The position numbers and the translations under genes were made by a program. A DNA stretch of 64,000 bases from Shewanella hanedai (GTDB lineage: Bacteria > Pseudomonadota > Gammaproteobacteria > Enterobacterales > Shewanellaceae), in assembly GCF_007197645.1 (NCBI RefSeq), contig NZ_VKGK01000001.1, forward strand, positions 1 through 64,000, read 5' to 3'. The notes beneath the pieces are model-generated. The model was not told the DNA's origin, did not search any database, and saw nothing but the letters and a program-made list of their open reading frames with translations. The first letter of the stretch is position 1, and each line of letters opens with the position of its first letter. Positions 1-9,234 of this stretch are shown one piece after another.

Positions 1-3000
1 GGCCACCATCATTGGTCGTCAGGGCGGTTACCGTGCCGCCGACAACCGTGAGATCATCGAGGGTGAAGCCCATGACTTTTTCACTGAAGGTGAAGGTCAC
101 GTCGCTGGTCTCACCAACCGTTAATAACGTATCGACAATGTTGACGATAACGCTGGGTGCACTAGTATCAACTTTTGCCGTATCTGAGCCTTCCCCAGAT
201 GTATTTCCAGTTTCATCAGTTTGCGTCGCAATAACTGTAATACTCTGCTCTTCTCCTGGTTTGTTCTCTAACCAAGAGATCTGCCCTGTTTCTGAATCAT
301 AAAGGTAATCAGTTGCAGCAGTGCCGTCGGCAAATTGTAGTTCGCCATTAACTAATTGCAGCTCTACTGTGGTTACTTGACCTGAATTACTTATCTGAAG
401 CGTGACGGAACCGCCAAGCTCAAAGAGTGCTTCATCGATATCCACGGATATTACGACTCCGTCTTGGCCCCACATTTCAGCTCGTGATAGAAGCTCATCA
501 TTATTTATATCGGTGTTAATTATGACCACTGGCTGATCGACAAGGAGGGTATCAATCACTACATTCTGCGTGGCTGAATCTGTATTGCCAGCGAGATCAG
601 TAACGGTAGCCGTGACCAAGTAAGTGCCATCGGCCAACGTGGTGCCAGTGAGGTCGATGCTCCAGTTACCTTGTGCATCAATGACTAGGCCATTGGCGGT
701 AGTGTAATCGGTGCCTGCAATGTTAACCATTAAGGTGCTGGCATCGCCTAAATCAACGGTGCCCGAGAATACTAAGGTGTTGTCGTTGGTAATGAAATCT
801 GAGCTTGAGCTGCCGGTGTCATCAGTGATGCTGGTGATAGCGACAGTTTGTTCATCCCCATCTTCATCGATTTGGGTGTCGACAACGACATTCTGCGTGG
901 CCGAATCTGTATTGCCAGCCACATCGGTAACAGTAGCTGTAACAACATAAGTGCCATCGGCCAAAGTGGTGCCTGTCAGGTCGACACTCCAGTTGCCATC
1001 GGCATCAATCACTAGGCCATTGGCGGTAGTGTAATCGGTGCCTGCGATGTTAACCATTAAGGTGCTGGCATCGCCTAAATCAACGGTACCCGAGAAGATT
1101 AAGGTGTTGTCGTTAGTGATGAAATCTGAGCTTGAGCTGCCAGTGTCGTCTGTAATATTAGTGATAGCGACAGTTTGCTCGTCCCCATCTTGATCTATTT
1201 GGGTGTCGACAACGACATTTTGTGTGGCTGAATCAGTATTGCCGGCGACATCGGTGACGGTAGCTGTGACGACATAAGTGCCATCGGCCAGTGTGGTGCC
1301 AGTGAGGTCGACACTCCAGTTGCCCTCAGCATCAATCAATAAACCGCTATCTGTGGTGTAATCAGTACCTGCGATATTGACGACGAGTGTGCTGGCATCG
1401 CCTAAATCGACGGTACCCGAGAAGACTAAGGTGTTGTCGTTAGTGATGAAATCAGAGCTTGAGCTGCCGGTGTCGTCAGTGATGCTGGTGATAGCGACAG
1501 TTTGTTCATCCCCATCTTGATCTATTTTTGTGTCGACAACGACATTTTGTGTGGCGGAATCGGTATTGCCGGCGACATCAGTGACGGTAGCTGTGACGAC
1601 ATAAGTGTCATCGACCAGAGTGGTGCCAGTGAGGTCGATGCTCCAGTTGCCCTCGGCATCAATCACTAGGCCATTGGCAGTGGTGTAATCGGTGCCTGCT
1701 ATATTGACGACGAGTGTGCTGGTATCGCCTAAGTCGACAGTACCTGAGAAAACTAAGGTGTTGTCGTTGGTAATAAAATCTGAGCTTGAGCTGCCCGTGT
1801 CGTCAGTGATGCCCGTGATGGCAACATCTGGTGCCGTGGTATCTAGTGTTGCAGAGTCTGTTCCCGGTGGGGATACGTTACCGGCTGGATCCGTAATAGT
1901 GGCTTCAACAACAATATCTTCTCCTTCGCCTGGAGCTGGGAGGGTTATATCAACAGTTCCGGTATCTATATTTTCCTGCGTGAGTACTATTTCAGTACCG
2001 TTAACCGTTAACGTATCACCGACATTGGCTCCAGTGCCCTCTAACCCAATAGTGACAGATATCTCAGTGTCACCATTAAGCTCGGCATTACTGATAAGCT
2101 CATCATTATTGGTGTCCGTTGTGATAGTAACTTGTGGGGCGCCATCAGCGACTGGCGTGACCTCTAGAGTCAGTGTCGCGCTTGACCCGGTATTAGTGGT
2201 ATAGGTGATAACAGGAACGCTGCCGTTCCAGTTGTCATTTGGGGTGAAGGTATAAGAGCCATCGGGCTCGATAACTAAAGTTCCACCATCTAGTGTGACT
2301 GTTGAACCAGCATCATAGCTCACATCTTCAACTTCGAAACTAATGACAATTAAGTCGCTGTCGATGTCAGAATCGTTGGCTAATACATTGCCTGAAGCTA
2401 CGCCATCTTCATCGATCGTGTTGTTGTCATCTACCACAATGCTTGGGTCATCAACGGCATTGACTTCAATGGTTAATGTGGCAGTTGAGCCTGTGTTTGT
2501 GGTGTAAGTGATAACAGGAACAGCGCCGTTCCAGTTGTCATTTGGGGTGAAGGTGTAACTGCCATTTTCATTGATGACTAATGAGCCGCCTTCAAGTTCG
2601 ACAGTCGTCCCAGCGGTAAAGGTTTCACCGTTCACTTCAAAGCTAGCAACGGTAAGTGCATTGTCGATATCTGAATCGTTTGCTAATACATTACCTATTG
2701 CTACGCCATCTTCTGTAATGGTTGTTGCATCATTTTCTAGGATTGATTCGATGTCATAACTTTCAGAGGTGGTTGCAGTGCCTTGCTCCCCATTATTGCC
2801 AAATCCATACACAACTGCTTCGATACTTGTATCCGAATCATTAACCAATTCAGCGCCATCAACTTGAATGGAGAAGCTGCCATCTGCGTTCATCTCTGTT
2901 TGGTAAGTTACGCCGTTAATGGTGATTGTAATGATCGCAAGCGTGATCGATGGATCTGCATCGACAGTTCCGGTAACGGTAATGAGTTGCAGGCCTTCAG

Positions 3001-5236
3001 CCGTTGTGATTATGTTGTCGCCAGTAATAGGTGCTAAGTCTATGCTAATGGCAGTATTTGAAGGGCTATCATTATCAAAGATACGAAGTGTACCTTGTGC
3101 ATCAACTAAAACGGCATTAACAGGATCTGTGAGATTGATGAGTGCAAATTCTGGGCTGCCTTCAACGATTAAATCATCTACGATTGGAATGTTAATGTAA
3201 GCGGTTGTTTGCCCCGGTAGAAAGGTAACCGTTCCATTTGTTGCAATAAAGTCTTCACCAAAGAGTGCTGAAAGCTCGGCAGTACTGTAGTTAACCGTGA
3301 TGATCTCTGTGCTAGGCTCGCTCAGTGTCAGCGTAAAGACAGCAAACTCCATTCCTTCGACAACAAGGGCATAATTGATATCGATAAGTGGTAGATTAGT
3401 ACCATCTGCATCATTATCAAAAATCGCAAATTCTAAGGTTTCATCGTAAACATTTTCACCCGTTACGACTGCATGGAAAAACTCAGTGGGTTCAATGGCT
3501 GCATCATCAAAAATAGGGATACGAATTAATACGCTACTATTACCAGCCTCTAATACGAAACCAAATACTGGGCGGGGAATGCTGCCACTATAATCGATGG
3601 AAGTGACTGTCATTGTCTGCCAAGTGACGCCTCCATCATTAGAGTATTCAATTGGTATCAAGTAATCATCAGCATATTCAGCGACAGGAAAACCTAGCTG
3701 TTCACTTAATAGTTCACTGGTGAAGTTAATTTCCAGCAGCGAATCTTCGGTAAAGATTAATTCGCTGTTAAGGCTGAATTGATTAAAACCATCTTGTTCA
3801 AATACATCAGGAATATCAGCTGAAAGGTGAGATTTGTACTGATCTTGAGTGTTCGAGGTTATGTCACGAGAAACGGTCCAATCCTCTACACGGTAATCAA
3901 TACTCAATCCTTCTAAGTCATATTGAGTAATACCTTCATTTAGAATTATCTCGTAATTACCATTACCTAAATCAACTAATGTCCCTATGCCTGCAAATTC
4001 TGCATTGAGTTGTACATTACTAACAATCAAATTCTCAGTGGTGACCTGATGGCCAGTAGCACCTACAAGTAAATCGTTGGCGGAAAAAGTGATTTTCCCT
4101 TCTAATTCATTATAGTTGTACGTTATTAAGCCACCCGGAACATCCAGAACATCTGCAGTACGATTGTCGTGCGAGATAGGTGTTCTATCTTCAGCTAGCG
4201 CATCAATCGTGTCAGTAACATGTTCCATTGCTAAGGTTTCGAAAACATTCTGACCATCATTAGATAGTTCGCTTTCTCGAGTAAAAACAATACCTAATTC
4301 AGCGAGAACAAGCGACAGCATCTCTTTACCAGCAGTAGCAAGATTTAAGGGCTCGCCAGTCGTTTGGTCGATGTAGTTACTGAGTAGCTCATGGATAGCA
4401 AAAACGATATTGATATTAGACGCATAGCTGGCATCTAAATTAAGAAGTGAGTTAGTTTGTAACGTTCCATCGTCGGTGCCATCGCTAAGATCGTTATCTA
4501 GAGCCTGAAGGAAGATGGCCATGTTTTCGACATAGTTCATGTTGGTATCAGATAAGGATGTCCCAGCGATATCTTGCAGGAACAATATCGTGCCCTGTAT
4601 TGCATCAGCACTAAAGCTAGCAATAATCACGTTACCTATGCTGAACGTAATGATGTCGCCAGGATTATAGGCAAAGGAGCCATCACTCCCCATATCGCCA
4701 GTAAAGCCGTTTAAGCCTGAAGAGGTGCTATAGGCGATGCCGTTGACAAAGTTATCGCTAAATTGGGCGATGTTGAAGCTATTGCTTGATTCTGGTGCGA
4801 GCTCTCCCAAAGACAAGTTAGTTGTCAGTGGTGTTGAGTTTTCGAATGAAGTATTGAAGCCAGAATTTGCCAATGTTTCATCGCCGCTTCGCGCAACTGA
4901 AATATAGCCTGAGCCGCCTTCACTACCACTGGTTTCACCCGCTGCTGTTTCTGGGAGATCTAAGGTTGGATCGTCGCCCGAGGCGATTAAAGCTTGGAGT
5001 GCTTCAATTTCATCAAGTGCACTGGTATCAAATGGCACTTCAAAGTCTGTATTTGAATATGTGGAATCATCTTCATAAAGAATTTCTATCTGAGCACCGT
5101 TTTCAATAAACAGTGTTGTTGCACTGGGCAGTGCTTCGCCTGAAGAGATCGTTTTAGTGATGCCATCTAATGTTCTCGTGACCTTGCCGCTAACAAGTAC
5201 AACCTGTCCATTTTGTGTCGTAACTAGTGATTCCAT
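1..5236 (-). CDS. Giant LapA/BpfA-type surface adhesin, N-terminal part (C-terminus off the left edge)
   Basis: An uninterrupted minus-strand reading frame starts at ATG 5236-5234 and runs off position 1, giving about 1745 residues. The first ~100 residues resemble a LapA retention module and end in a TAAG motif (residues 97-100), the site cut by the periplasmic protease LapG in Pseudomonas fluorescens LapA. Further on are a Calx-beta-like domain (roughly residues 610-725), two ~101-residue cadherin-like repeats (about 830-1030, each with a GNVLANDSDID core), an Ig-like stretch, four tandem 109-residue Ig-like repeats (nt 519-1826) and a last Ig-like segment. There is no classical signal peptide, as expected for type I secretion. 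RTX repeats and the secretion signal would lie beyond the edge and are not seen. By family it is an outer-membrane-retained biofilm adhesin. Which surface it binds cannot be told. Confidence 0.88.
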   Translation of the reverse strand, partial: MESLVTTQNGQVVLVSGKVTRTLDGITKTISSGEALPSATTLFIENGAQIEILYEDDSTYSNTDFEVPFDTSALDEIEALQALIASGDDPTLDLPETAAGETSGSEGGSGYISVARSGDETLANSGFNTSFENSTPLTTNLSLGELAPESSNSFNIAQFSDNFVNGIAYSTSSGLNGFTGDMGSDGSFAYNPGDIITFSIGNVIIASFSADAIQGTILFLQDIAGTSLSDTNMNYVENMAIFLQALDNDLSDGTDDGTLQTNSLLNLDASYASNINIVFAIHELLSNYIDQTTGEPLNLATAGKEMLSLVLAELGIVFTRESELSNDGQNVFETLAMEHVTDTIDALAEDRTPISHDNRTADVLDVPGGLITYNYNELEGKITFSANDLLVGATGHQVTTENLIVSNVQLNAEFAGIGTLVDLGNGNYEIILNEGITQYDLEGLSIDYRVEDWTVSRDITSNTQDQYKSHLSADIPDVFEQDGFNQFSLNSELIFTEDSLLEINFTSELLSEQLGFPVAEYADDYLIPIEYSNDGGVTWQTMTVTSIDYSGSIPRPVFGFVLEAGNSSVLIRIPIFDDAAIEPTEFFHAVVTGENVYDETLEFAIFDNDADGTNLPLIDINYALVVEGMEFAVFTLTLSEPSTEIITVNYSTAELSALFGEDFIATNGTVTFLPGQTTAYINIPIVDDLIVEGSPEFALINLTDPVNAVLVDAQGTLRIFDNDSPSNTAISIDLAPITGDNIITTAEGLQLITVTGTVDADPSITLAIITITINGVTYQTEMNADGSFSIQVDGAELVNDSDTSIEAVVYGFGNNGEQGTATTSESYDIESILENDATTITEDGVAIGNVLANDSDIDNALTVASFEVNGETFTAGTTVELEGGSLVINENGSYTFTPNDNWNGAVPVITYTTNTGSTATLTIEVNAVDDPSIVVDDNNTIDEDGVASGNVLANDSDIDSDLIVISFEVEDVSYDAGSTVTLDGGTLVIEPDGSYTFTPNDNWNGSVPVITYTTNTGSSATLTLEVTPVADGAPQVTITTDTNNDELISNAELNGDTEISVTIGLEGTGANVGDTLTVNGTEIVLTQENIDTGTVDITLPAPGEGEDIVVEATITDPAGNVSPPGTDSATLDTTAPDVAITGITDDTGSSSSDFITNDNTLVFSGTVDLGDTSTLVVNIAGTDYTTANGLVIDAEGNWSIDLTGTTLVDDTYVVTATVTDVAGNTDSATQNVVVDTKIDQDGDEQTVAITSITDDTGSSSSDFITNDNTLVFSGTVDLGDASTLVVNIAGTDYTTDSGLLIDAEGNWSVDLTGTTLADGTYVVTATVTDVAGNTDSATQNVVVDTQIDQDGDEQTVAITNITDDTGSSSSDFITNDNTLIFSGTVDLGDASTLMVNIAGTDYTTANGLVIDADGNWSVDLTGTTLADGTYVVTATVTDVAGNTDSATQNVVVDTQIDEDGDEQTVAITSITDDTGSSSSDFITNDNTLVFSGTVDLGDASTLMVNIAGTDYTTANGLVIDAQGNWSIDLTGTTLADGTYLVTATVTDLAGNTDSATQNVVIDTLLVDQPVVIINTDINNDELLSRAEMWGQDGVVISVDIDEALFELGGSVTLQISNSGQVTTVELQLVNGELQFADGTAATDYLYDSETGQISWLENKPGEEQSITVIATQTDETGNTSGEGSDTAKVDTSAPSVIVNIVDTLLTVGETSDVTFTFSEKVMGFTLDDLTVVGGTVTALTTNDGG
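519..1826 (-). repeat. Four tandem 327-bp units coding for Ig-like adhesin domains
   Basis: The same landmark (attgcc) recurs at 584, 911, 1238 and 1565, exactly 327 bp apart, so each unit adds 109 in-frame residues. The units are nearly identical at DNA level, with scattered mostly synonymous changes. Each protein unit carries TDDTGSSSSDFITNDNTLVF, GTVDLGD and VTATVTDVAGNTDSATQ landmarks, typical of Bap/Ig-like adhesin repeats. The unit borders given here are approximate. Confidence 0.9.
2160..2745 (-). repeat. Two tandem cadherin-like adhesin repeats, 303-bp period
   Basis: The landmark ccgttccagttgtcatttgg occurs at 2223 and 2526, 303 bp (101 residues) apart. Each encoded unit has a GNVLANDSDID core and a GSYTFTPNDNWNG motif, as in VCBS/cadherin-like repeats of large secreted adhesins. 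Borders are approximate. Confidence 0.8.
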
Positions 5237-5693
5237 TCGAAAACTCCAAGAAATTGAGTGTTAAAGTTGTTGCCTTGTAAACATGAAATAGTGAAGGGTA
5301 GCAGCTAAGGCAAGTATAGATTTTTAGATGTTAACTTATGTAACATTCTCTATCAACTCATTGGTTTTAATTGAGTTTTATTTTTGACGCGGCGAGTAAT
5401 GCAGTGAAGTTAGTAACACTGTTAAGGGGTGTTTCGTTAGTTTATTTCTCTGTTTATTAGTGCTAAATAGTGTTATATGTTGATTATTTGTTACTTTGCG
5501 GTGTTCTTATGAATGGCGTTTTTTTGACACTTATTTTTATCGATTAACAAAATACAACTTTAGTATGTAAAGACGCTGTACGGTAGTAAGCCCTTTTGAA
5601 AGTTGGGTGATAAACACAGAGATTGTAGAATGGAGTTTGAGATGACTAAGCCAGCAATAGCTGGCTTTTTGATATTACAAATTTAGATAAATA
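5237..5693. other. Non-coding gap between the adhesin gene and ytfE
   Basis: AT-rich, 457 bp, with no convincing reading frame on either strand. It must hold the adhesin promoter on the minus strand, but no clear -35/-10 pair could be picked. A hairpin with a plus-strand T-tract lies at 5648-5675 and is listed separately. Confidence 0.6.
5648..5675 (+). terminator. Hairpin with T-tract downstream of ytfE
   Basis: The stem AAGCCAGC / GCTGGCTT closes an AATA loop and is followed on the plus strand by TTTTT. It sits about 20 bp past the ytfE stop (minus strand), where the T-tract is much weaker. The better orientation is therefore plus, although no plus-strand gene precedes it. It may act in both directions. 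Confidence 0.55.
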
Positions 5694-6410
5694 TTAATTG
5701 GCTAAAGCTAGTGCTTTAGGGAAGAGAATGTTGTTCTCAAGATGGATATGTTGTTTTAGGTCAGCTTCAAACTCTGCCAATGTGGCGTAACAGACTCGCC
5801 ATGTGGTGCAGGCATGTTCAGGTGGCTGAAAGTCGTTGGTTAACTCATGCAACTTCTCAAGTATTTTTCCTGCGTCATCATGTTCATGTTGCATCGCATT
5901 GATAGGGTTGCCGATATGGCCGAAGCAGCCGTTGACCACTTCACCCGCCGCCATGGTGCGAATAGCAGGAAACAAGATCTGTTCCTCTTTCATTAAGTGG
6001 GGCGTTAGATCATCAACTAATGCGCGGATCCAACCTGCGAATGGTTTGATCTCTGCATGGTGTTCGCCGTGTGCACGTACCATCTTTTGACTGTACTCAA
6101 TCAACAGAGGTGCTTTCTCACGCACGTAGCTGTGGTGTTTAGCCTCTATATAATCAATGAGTTCAGAAACGGGTAGTAGATTGAGGGCATCCTCTTTTTG
6201 ACCTTGTAGATCAAGCTTTGTTAGTTCACTTTCAACGCTCGATAGCTCAACGTTAGCTTTGTCGCAAGCGCTGGCTAACGTGCGTCCCCCACCGCAACAA
6301 AAATCAATACCAAACTGGCTAAATACGTGGGCATAGCGAAAGTCTGCGGCAACAAGACTGCCGACACGTTGCTCAGATAGGGAAACATTCAATTGATGGG
6401 TCAGGTTCAT
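5694..6410 (-). CDS. ytfE: Iron-sulfur cluster repair di-iron protein YtfE/RIC (ScdA/DnrN family)
   Basis: A cytoplasmic di-iron protein whose family repairs Fe-S clusters damaged by nitric oxide or peroxide. The N-terminal ScdA-type domain carries the FGIDFCCGGGRTL motif. A hemerythrin-like four-helix domain follows, with the expected His/Glu ligands (HGEHHAEI, HLMKEEQILFP, MQHEHDDAG, HIHLENNILFP). The 238-residue length fits the family. An ATG 30 bp further upstream is in frame, but the ATG at 6410 has GGAG five bases ahead and begins MNLTHQLN, and the upstream ATG falls inside a candidate NsrR operator, so the downstream start is preferred. Expected to be NO-inducible. Confidence 0.93.
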   Translation of the reverse strand: MNLTHQLNVSLSEQRVGSLVAADFRYAHVFSQFGIDFCCGGGRTLASACDKANVELSSVESELTKLDLQGQKEDALNLLPVSELIDYIEAKHHSYVREKAPLLIEYSQKMVRAHGEHHAEIKPFAGWIRALVDDLTPHLMKEEQILFPAIRTMAAGEVVNGCFGHIGNPINAMQHEHDDAGKILEKLHELTNDFQPPEHACTTWRVCYATLAEFEADLKQHIHLENNILFPKALALAN

Positions 6411-6432
6411 ACACACTCCAAAGCTGCTAAAT

Positions 6433-6456
6433 ATTTGCATGTTTTAATGCATCATA
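6433..6456. promoter_or_regulatory. Candidate NsrR-like operator upstream of ytfE
   Basis: An imperfect inverted repeat, TTGCAT-6 nt-ATGCAT, lies just ahead of the preferred ytfE start. It resembles the NsrR consensus (ATGCAT-TTNAA-ATGCAT) known upstream of ytfE-type genes, but the spacer is 6 rather than 5. The assignment rests on this match and on family knowledge. Confidence 0.4.
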
Positions 6457-6512
6457 TTGGCAGCGCTGGTAAGGTGCAATCTATTCCCGACTAAAACACT
6501 AGGGTAATCACA

Positions 6513-7640
6513 TTATTCTTGCGCTAGATCATTAATCGGCGTTGTTAAGACGGCATCGGAGACCAACTGCTGTTCCAGCATGCCGCCGACTCTTAATAGG
6601 TTCTTTTGATAAAGAATAAGGCCGCGATGATCCATACTGGATTGCTCTACATGTACAGGAGTCAGCCAAGTGTGATGTTTTAGATCAAAGCGATGGAGTG
6701 CATTTGATGGTGCGCTTGGTTGACCGTTGTAGCCAATACCACTGTAATTGTATGGATTGTTGCTACCAGCCATAAAGATGAGTTGCTGGTTAGGTGCATC
6801 GCCGATAGCTGCCATACGGTAGTGCGCTTCGGGAGCACGTTTAGCGGTTGAGTCTCGATCTTGTAAAGAAGATGAGATTAGTGAGTAGTGGGGCAGTGCT
6901 TGCCAGTCTATTTTAAGATGATTTGCGGCTTGGATCTTCCCATATAGGCAGACTGGTGATGAGGTAAAGCCTCTTGCTTGATTGAGTTTTGCTTCTACAG
7001 TGACGCCATCGCAGAGAACGAGTTCATTGTTCACGGCTGCTACAGACTGACCAAAAACAGCGGGTGCTGGAATAGGTGTTGCCTGAGACCAATGATTGGT
7101 CTGGGTGTCGTAGACCTGAACCAAATTTACATTGCCATGCTGATGCCAGCCGCCAAACAGATAGATGTACCTTTCTTGATAGTTGAAAGCCGCAGTGTCA
7201 TCGACGGCAACAGGCATGTCGGCGATTCGAGTATAGGTGTTATCTTTGAGTGCGTAGCGGTAGTTGTCTGATGTAGATACTTCGTGATGATCTTTTGATA
7301 CGGTATAGCCGCCAAAAATATACACACTGTCTTTAACACCAATTGCTATCGAGGCGAGTCGCCCTGGGAGCGTTTCGATATGGGGCACATTGGGTAACGT
7401 TTGCCATTGAGCCTTTGGATCACTTAGCTTAAACATCCAAGCTTTATTGTGTATGGCTTGATAGTCTTTACTTGAGCTAAGCCCCATAAAGCTAAACAGA
7501 TAGTCATCTCCCTCACTCGTCGCCAACGCTATTGCATTATTGGTCACAGGCTCAGGCAGGTTTGGCAATGGTAACAGGAGAGTGTTAGCCGATGTCACGA
7601 GAGGGAGAAGCAATAAGAGTATGGCGGTAAGCTTGTTCAT
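6513..7640 (-). CDS. Periplasmic Kelch-repeat beta-propeller protein
   Basis: 375 residues beginning with a signal peptide (MNKLTAILLLLLPLVTSA). Kelch-type blades follow: VYIFGGY near residue 105, YIYLFGGW near 157, FMAGSNN and LLRVGGML near the C-terminus, each with the usual hydrophobic strand, double glycine and downstream Trp. The general fold resembles NanM-type N-acetylneuraminate epimerases and other Kelch-repeat exported proteins. No sialic-acid genes are nearby, so a substrate is not proposed. It is a single gene between ytfE and the dusB-fis operon, on the same strand. Confidence 0.75.
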   Translation of the reverse strand: MNKLTAILLLLLPLVTSANTLLLPLPNLPEPVTNNAIALATSEGDDYLFSFMGLSSSKDYQAIHNKAWMFKLSDPKAQWQTLPNVPHIETLPGRLASIAIGVKDSVYIFGGYTVSKDHHEVSTSDNYRYALKDNTYTRIADMPVAVDDTAAFNYQERYIYLFGGWHQHGNVNLVQVYDTQTNHWSQATPIPAPAVFGQSVAAVNNELVLCDGVTVEAKLNQARGFTSSPVCLYGKIQAANHLKIDWQALPHYSLISSSLQDRDSTAKRAPEAHYRMAAIGDAPNQQLIFMAGSNNPYNYSGIGYNGQPSAPSNALHRFDLKHHTWLTPVHVEQSSMDHRGLILYQKNLLRVGGMLEQQLVSDAVLTTPINDLAQE

Positions 7641-7733
7641 GTAATGAGTGTTCCACGGGCTAAATAGTAAACATAGCCATCATAGAATGTTTTCGCATTG
7701 ACTCAAAATTAGTGTTTTAAAATAGACATAACA

Positions 7734-7767
7734 AAAACGGGCTTTCCATTGCTGGAAAACCCGTTTT
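7734..7767. terminator. Bidirectional terminator after fis
   Basis: A long stem runs from AAAACGGGCTTTCCA to TGGAAAACCCGTTTT with a TTGC loop. The A-rich left arm and T-rich right arm make it usable on either strand. It lies 26 bp past the fis stop. Confidence 0.85.
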
Positions 7768-7792
7768 CATACAACAACCTAAGACGTGAGTC

Positions 7793-8116
<324 letters not shown>

Positions 8117-9085
8117 TTAATTCTGTGCAATTTCGTCAAAATAGCGTTCCACCATGGAACCTTGTTCTTCAACAGTTTCCAGCCGATTAAATTCGGCGCG
8201 GAATGGACGCTGTTCATCTTGGTCCAAATACCATCCAACATGTTTTCTAGCGAAACGGATCCCCTTATAATCACCGTAAAGCGAGTATAAGTTTTTAAGG
8301 TGTTCCAGCATCACACGACGCTTTTCATCCACCTCAACAGGCGCTAGCTTGTTACCCGTTTCCAGGTAATGTTGAATTTCTCGGAAAACCCAAGGCCGTC
8401 CTTGGGCGCCTCGTCCTATCATAAGAGCATCAACTCCCGTATGTTCGAGCACAAAAAGTGCCTTCTCTGGGGTGAGGATATCTCCGTTCGCTATAACAGG
8501 GATCGAGATATTCTTTTTAATAGCCTTAATCGTGTCGTATTCAGCATTACCTTTATACATGCACTGCCTAGTTCGGCCATGTACGGCTAACGCGGCGATA
8601 CCACAATCTTCAGCTATCTGGGCGATTTGAACACCGTTCCTGTGTTCTGGAGCCCAACCAGTTCGAATTTTCAGTGTTACAGGTACATCCACTGCTGCGA
8701 CCACGGCTTGTAAAATTGCTTTTACCTGCACAGGATCTTGTAGTAATGCTGAACCCGCTAGCTTTCTATTCACTTTCTTTGCAGGACACCCCATATTGAT
8801 ATCGATGATCTGTGCGCCTTGTTGTACGTTGACAACAGCGGCATTGGCCATCAATTCAGGATCGGCGCCTGCAATTTGTACTGATCGTATCCCATCTTCG
8901 CCAGCATGAAGCATGCGCTGACGGCTTTTCTCTGTGTCCCAAACATCGGGATTTGATGAAAGCATCTCTGATACCGCCATGGCAGCACCATATCGAAGAC
9001 AAAGATTTCTAAAGGCTTGGTCTGTAACACCTGCCATTGGTGCCACGATCAGCTGATTTTTCAGGTGATAGGGTCCAATTTGCAT
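8117..9085 (-). CDS. dusB: tRNA-dihydrouridine synthase B
   Basis: A flavoenzyme that reduces uridine to dihydrouridine in the D-loop of tRNA. Diagnostic segments are the FMN-binding start (LIVAPMAGVTDQAFR), SEMLSSNPD, DINMGCPAKKV with the catalytic Cys, KIRTGW, VHGRTRQ, VIANGDI and GRGAQGRPW. Two in-frame ATGs exist, at 9094 and 9085. The second begins MQIGPYHLKN like E. coli DusB and has AGGT eight bases upstream, so it is used here (322 residues). First gene of the dusB-fis operon. Confidence 0.96.
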   Translation of the reverse strand: MQIGPYHLKNQLIVAPMAGVTDQAFRNLCLRYGAAMAVSEMLSSNPDVWDTEKSRQRMLHAGEDGIRSVQIAGADPELMANAAVVNVQQGAQIIDINMGCPAKKVNRKLAGSALLQDPVQVKAILQAVVAAVDVPVTLKIRTGWAPEHRNGVQIAQIAEDCGIAALAVHGRTRQCMYKGNAEYDTIKAIKKNISIPVIANGDILTPEKALFVLEHTGVDALMIGRGAQGRPWVFREIQHYLETGNKLAPVEVDEKRRVMLEHLKNLYSLYGDYKGIRFARKHVGWYLDQDEQRPFRAEFNRLETVEEQGSMVERYFDEIAQN

Positions 9086-9234
9086 TATCAACATACCTAG
9101 AGCTTCAAAGGGGCGCTATAGTACGACTTTTTTGCGCTGGTGAAAAGGTCAATAAATAACCTGAGAGAAACTTTTTTTCTTGACTTTTGGATGCCAAGAA
9201 GTCATTGGCAGCACAGGGTGTGCTGCCGTTACCG

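Noticed and set aside
12-2204. Several open frames on the plus strand opposite the adhesin
   Set aside because: They are Ser/Val/Thr-rich mirror translations of the repetitive minus-strand gene, lack ribosome-binding sites and recur with the repeat period.
9206-9229. Hairpin GGCAGCAC / GTGCTGCC after prmA as a terminator
   Set aside because: The stem is good, but no T-tract follows on the prmA strand, so it is not counted as a terminator.
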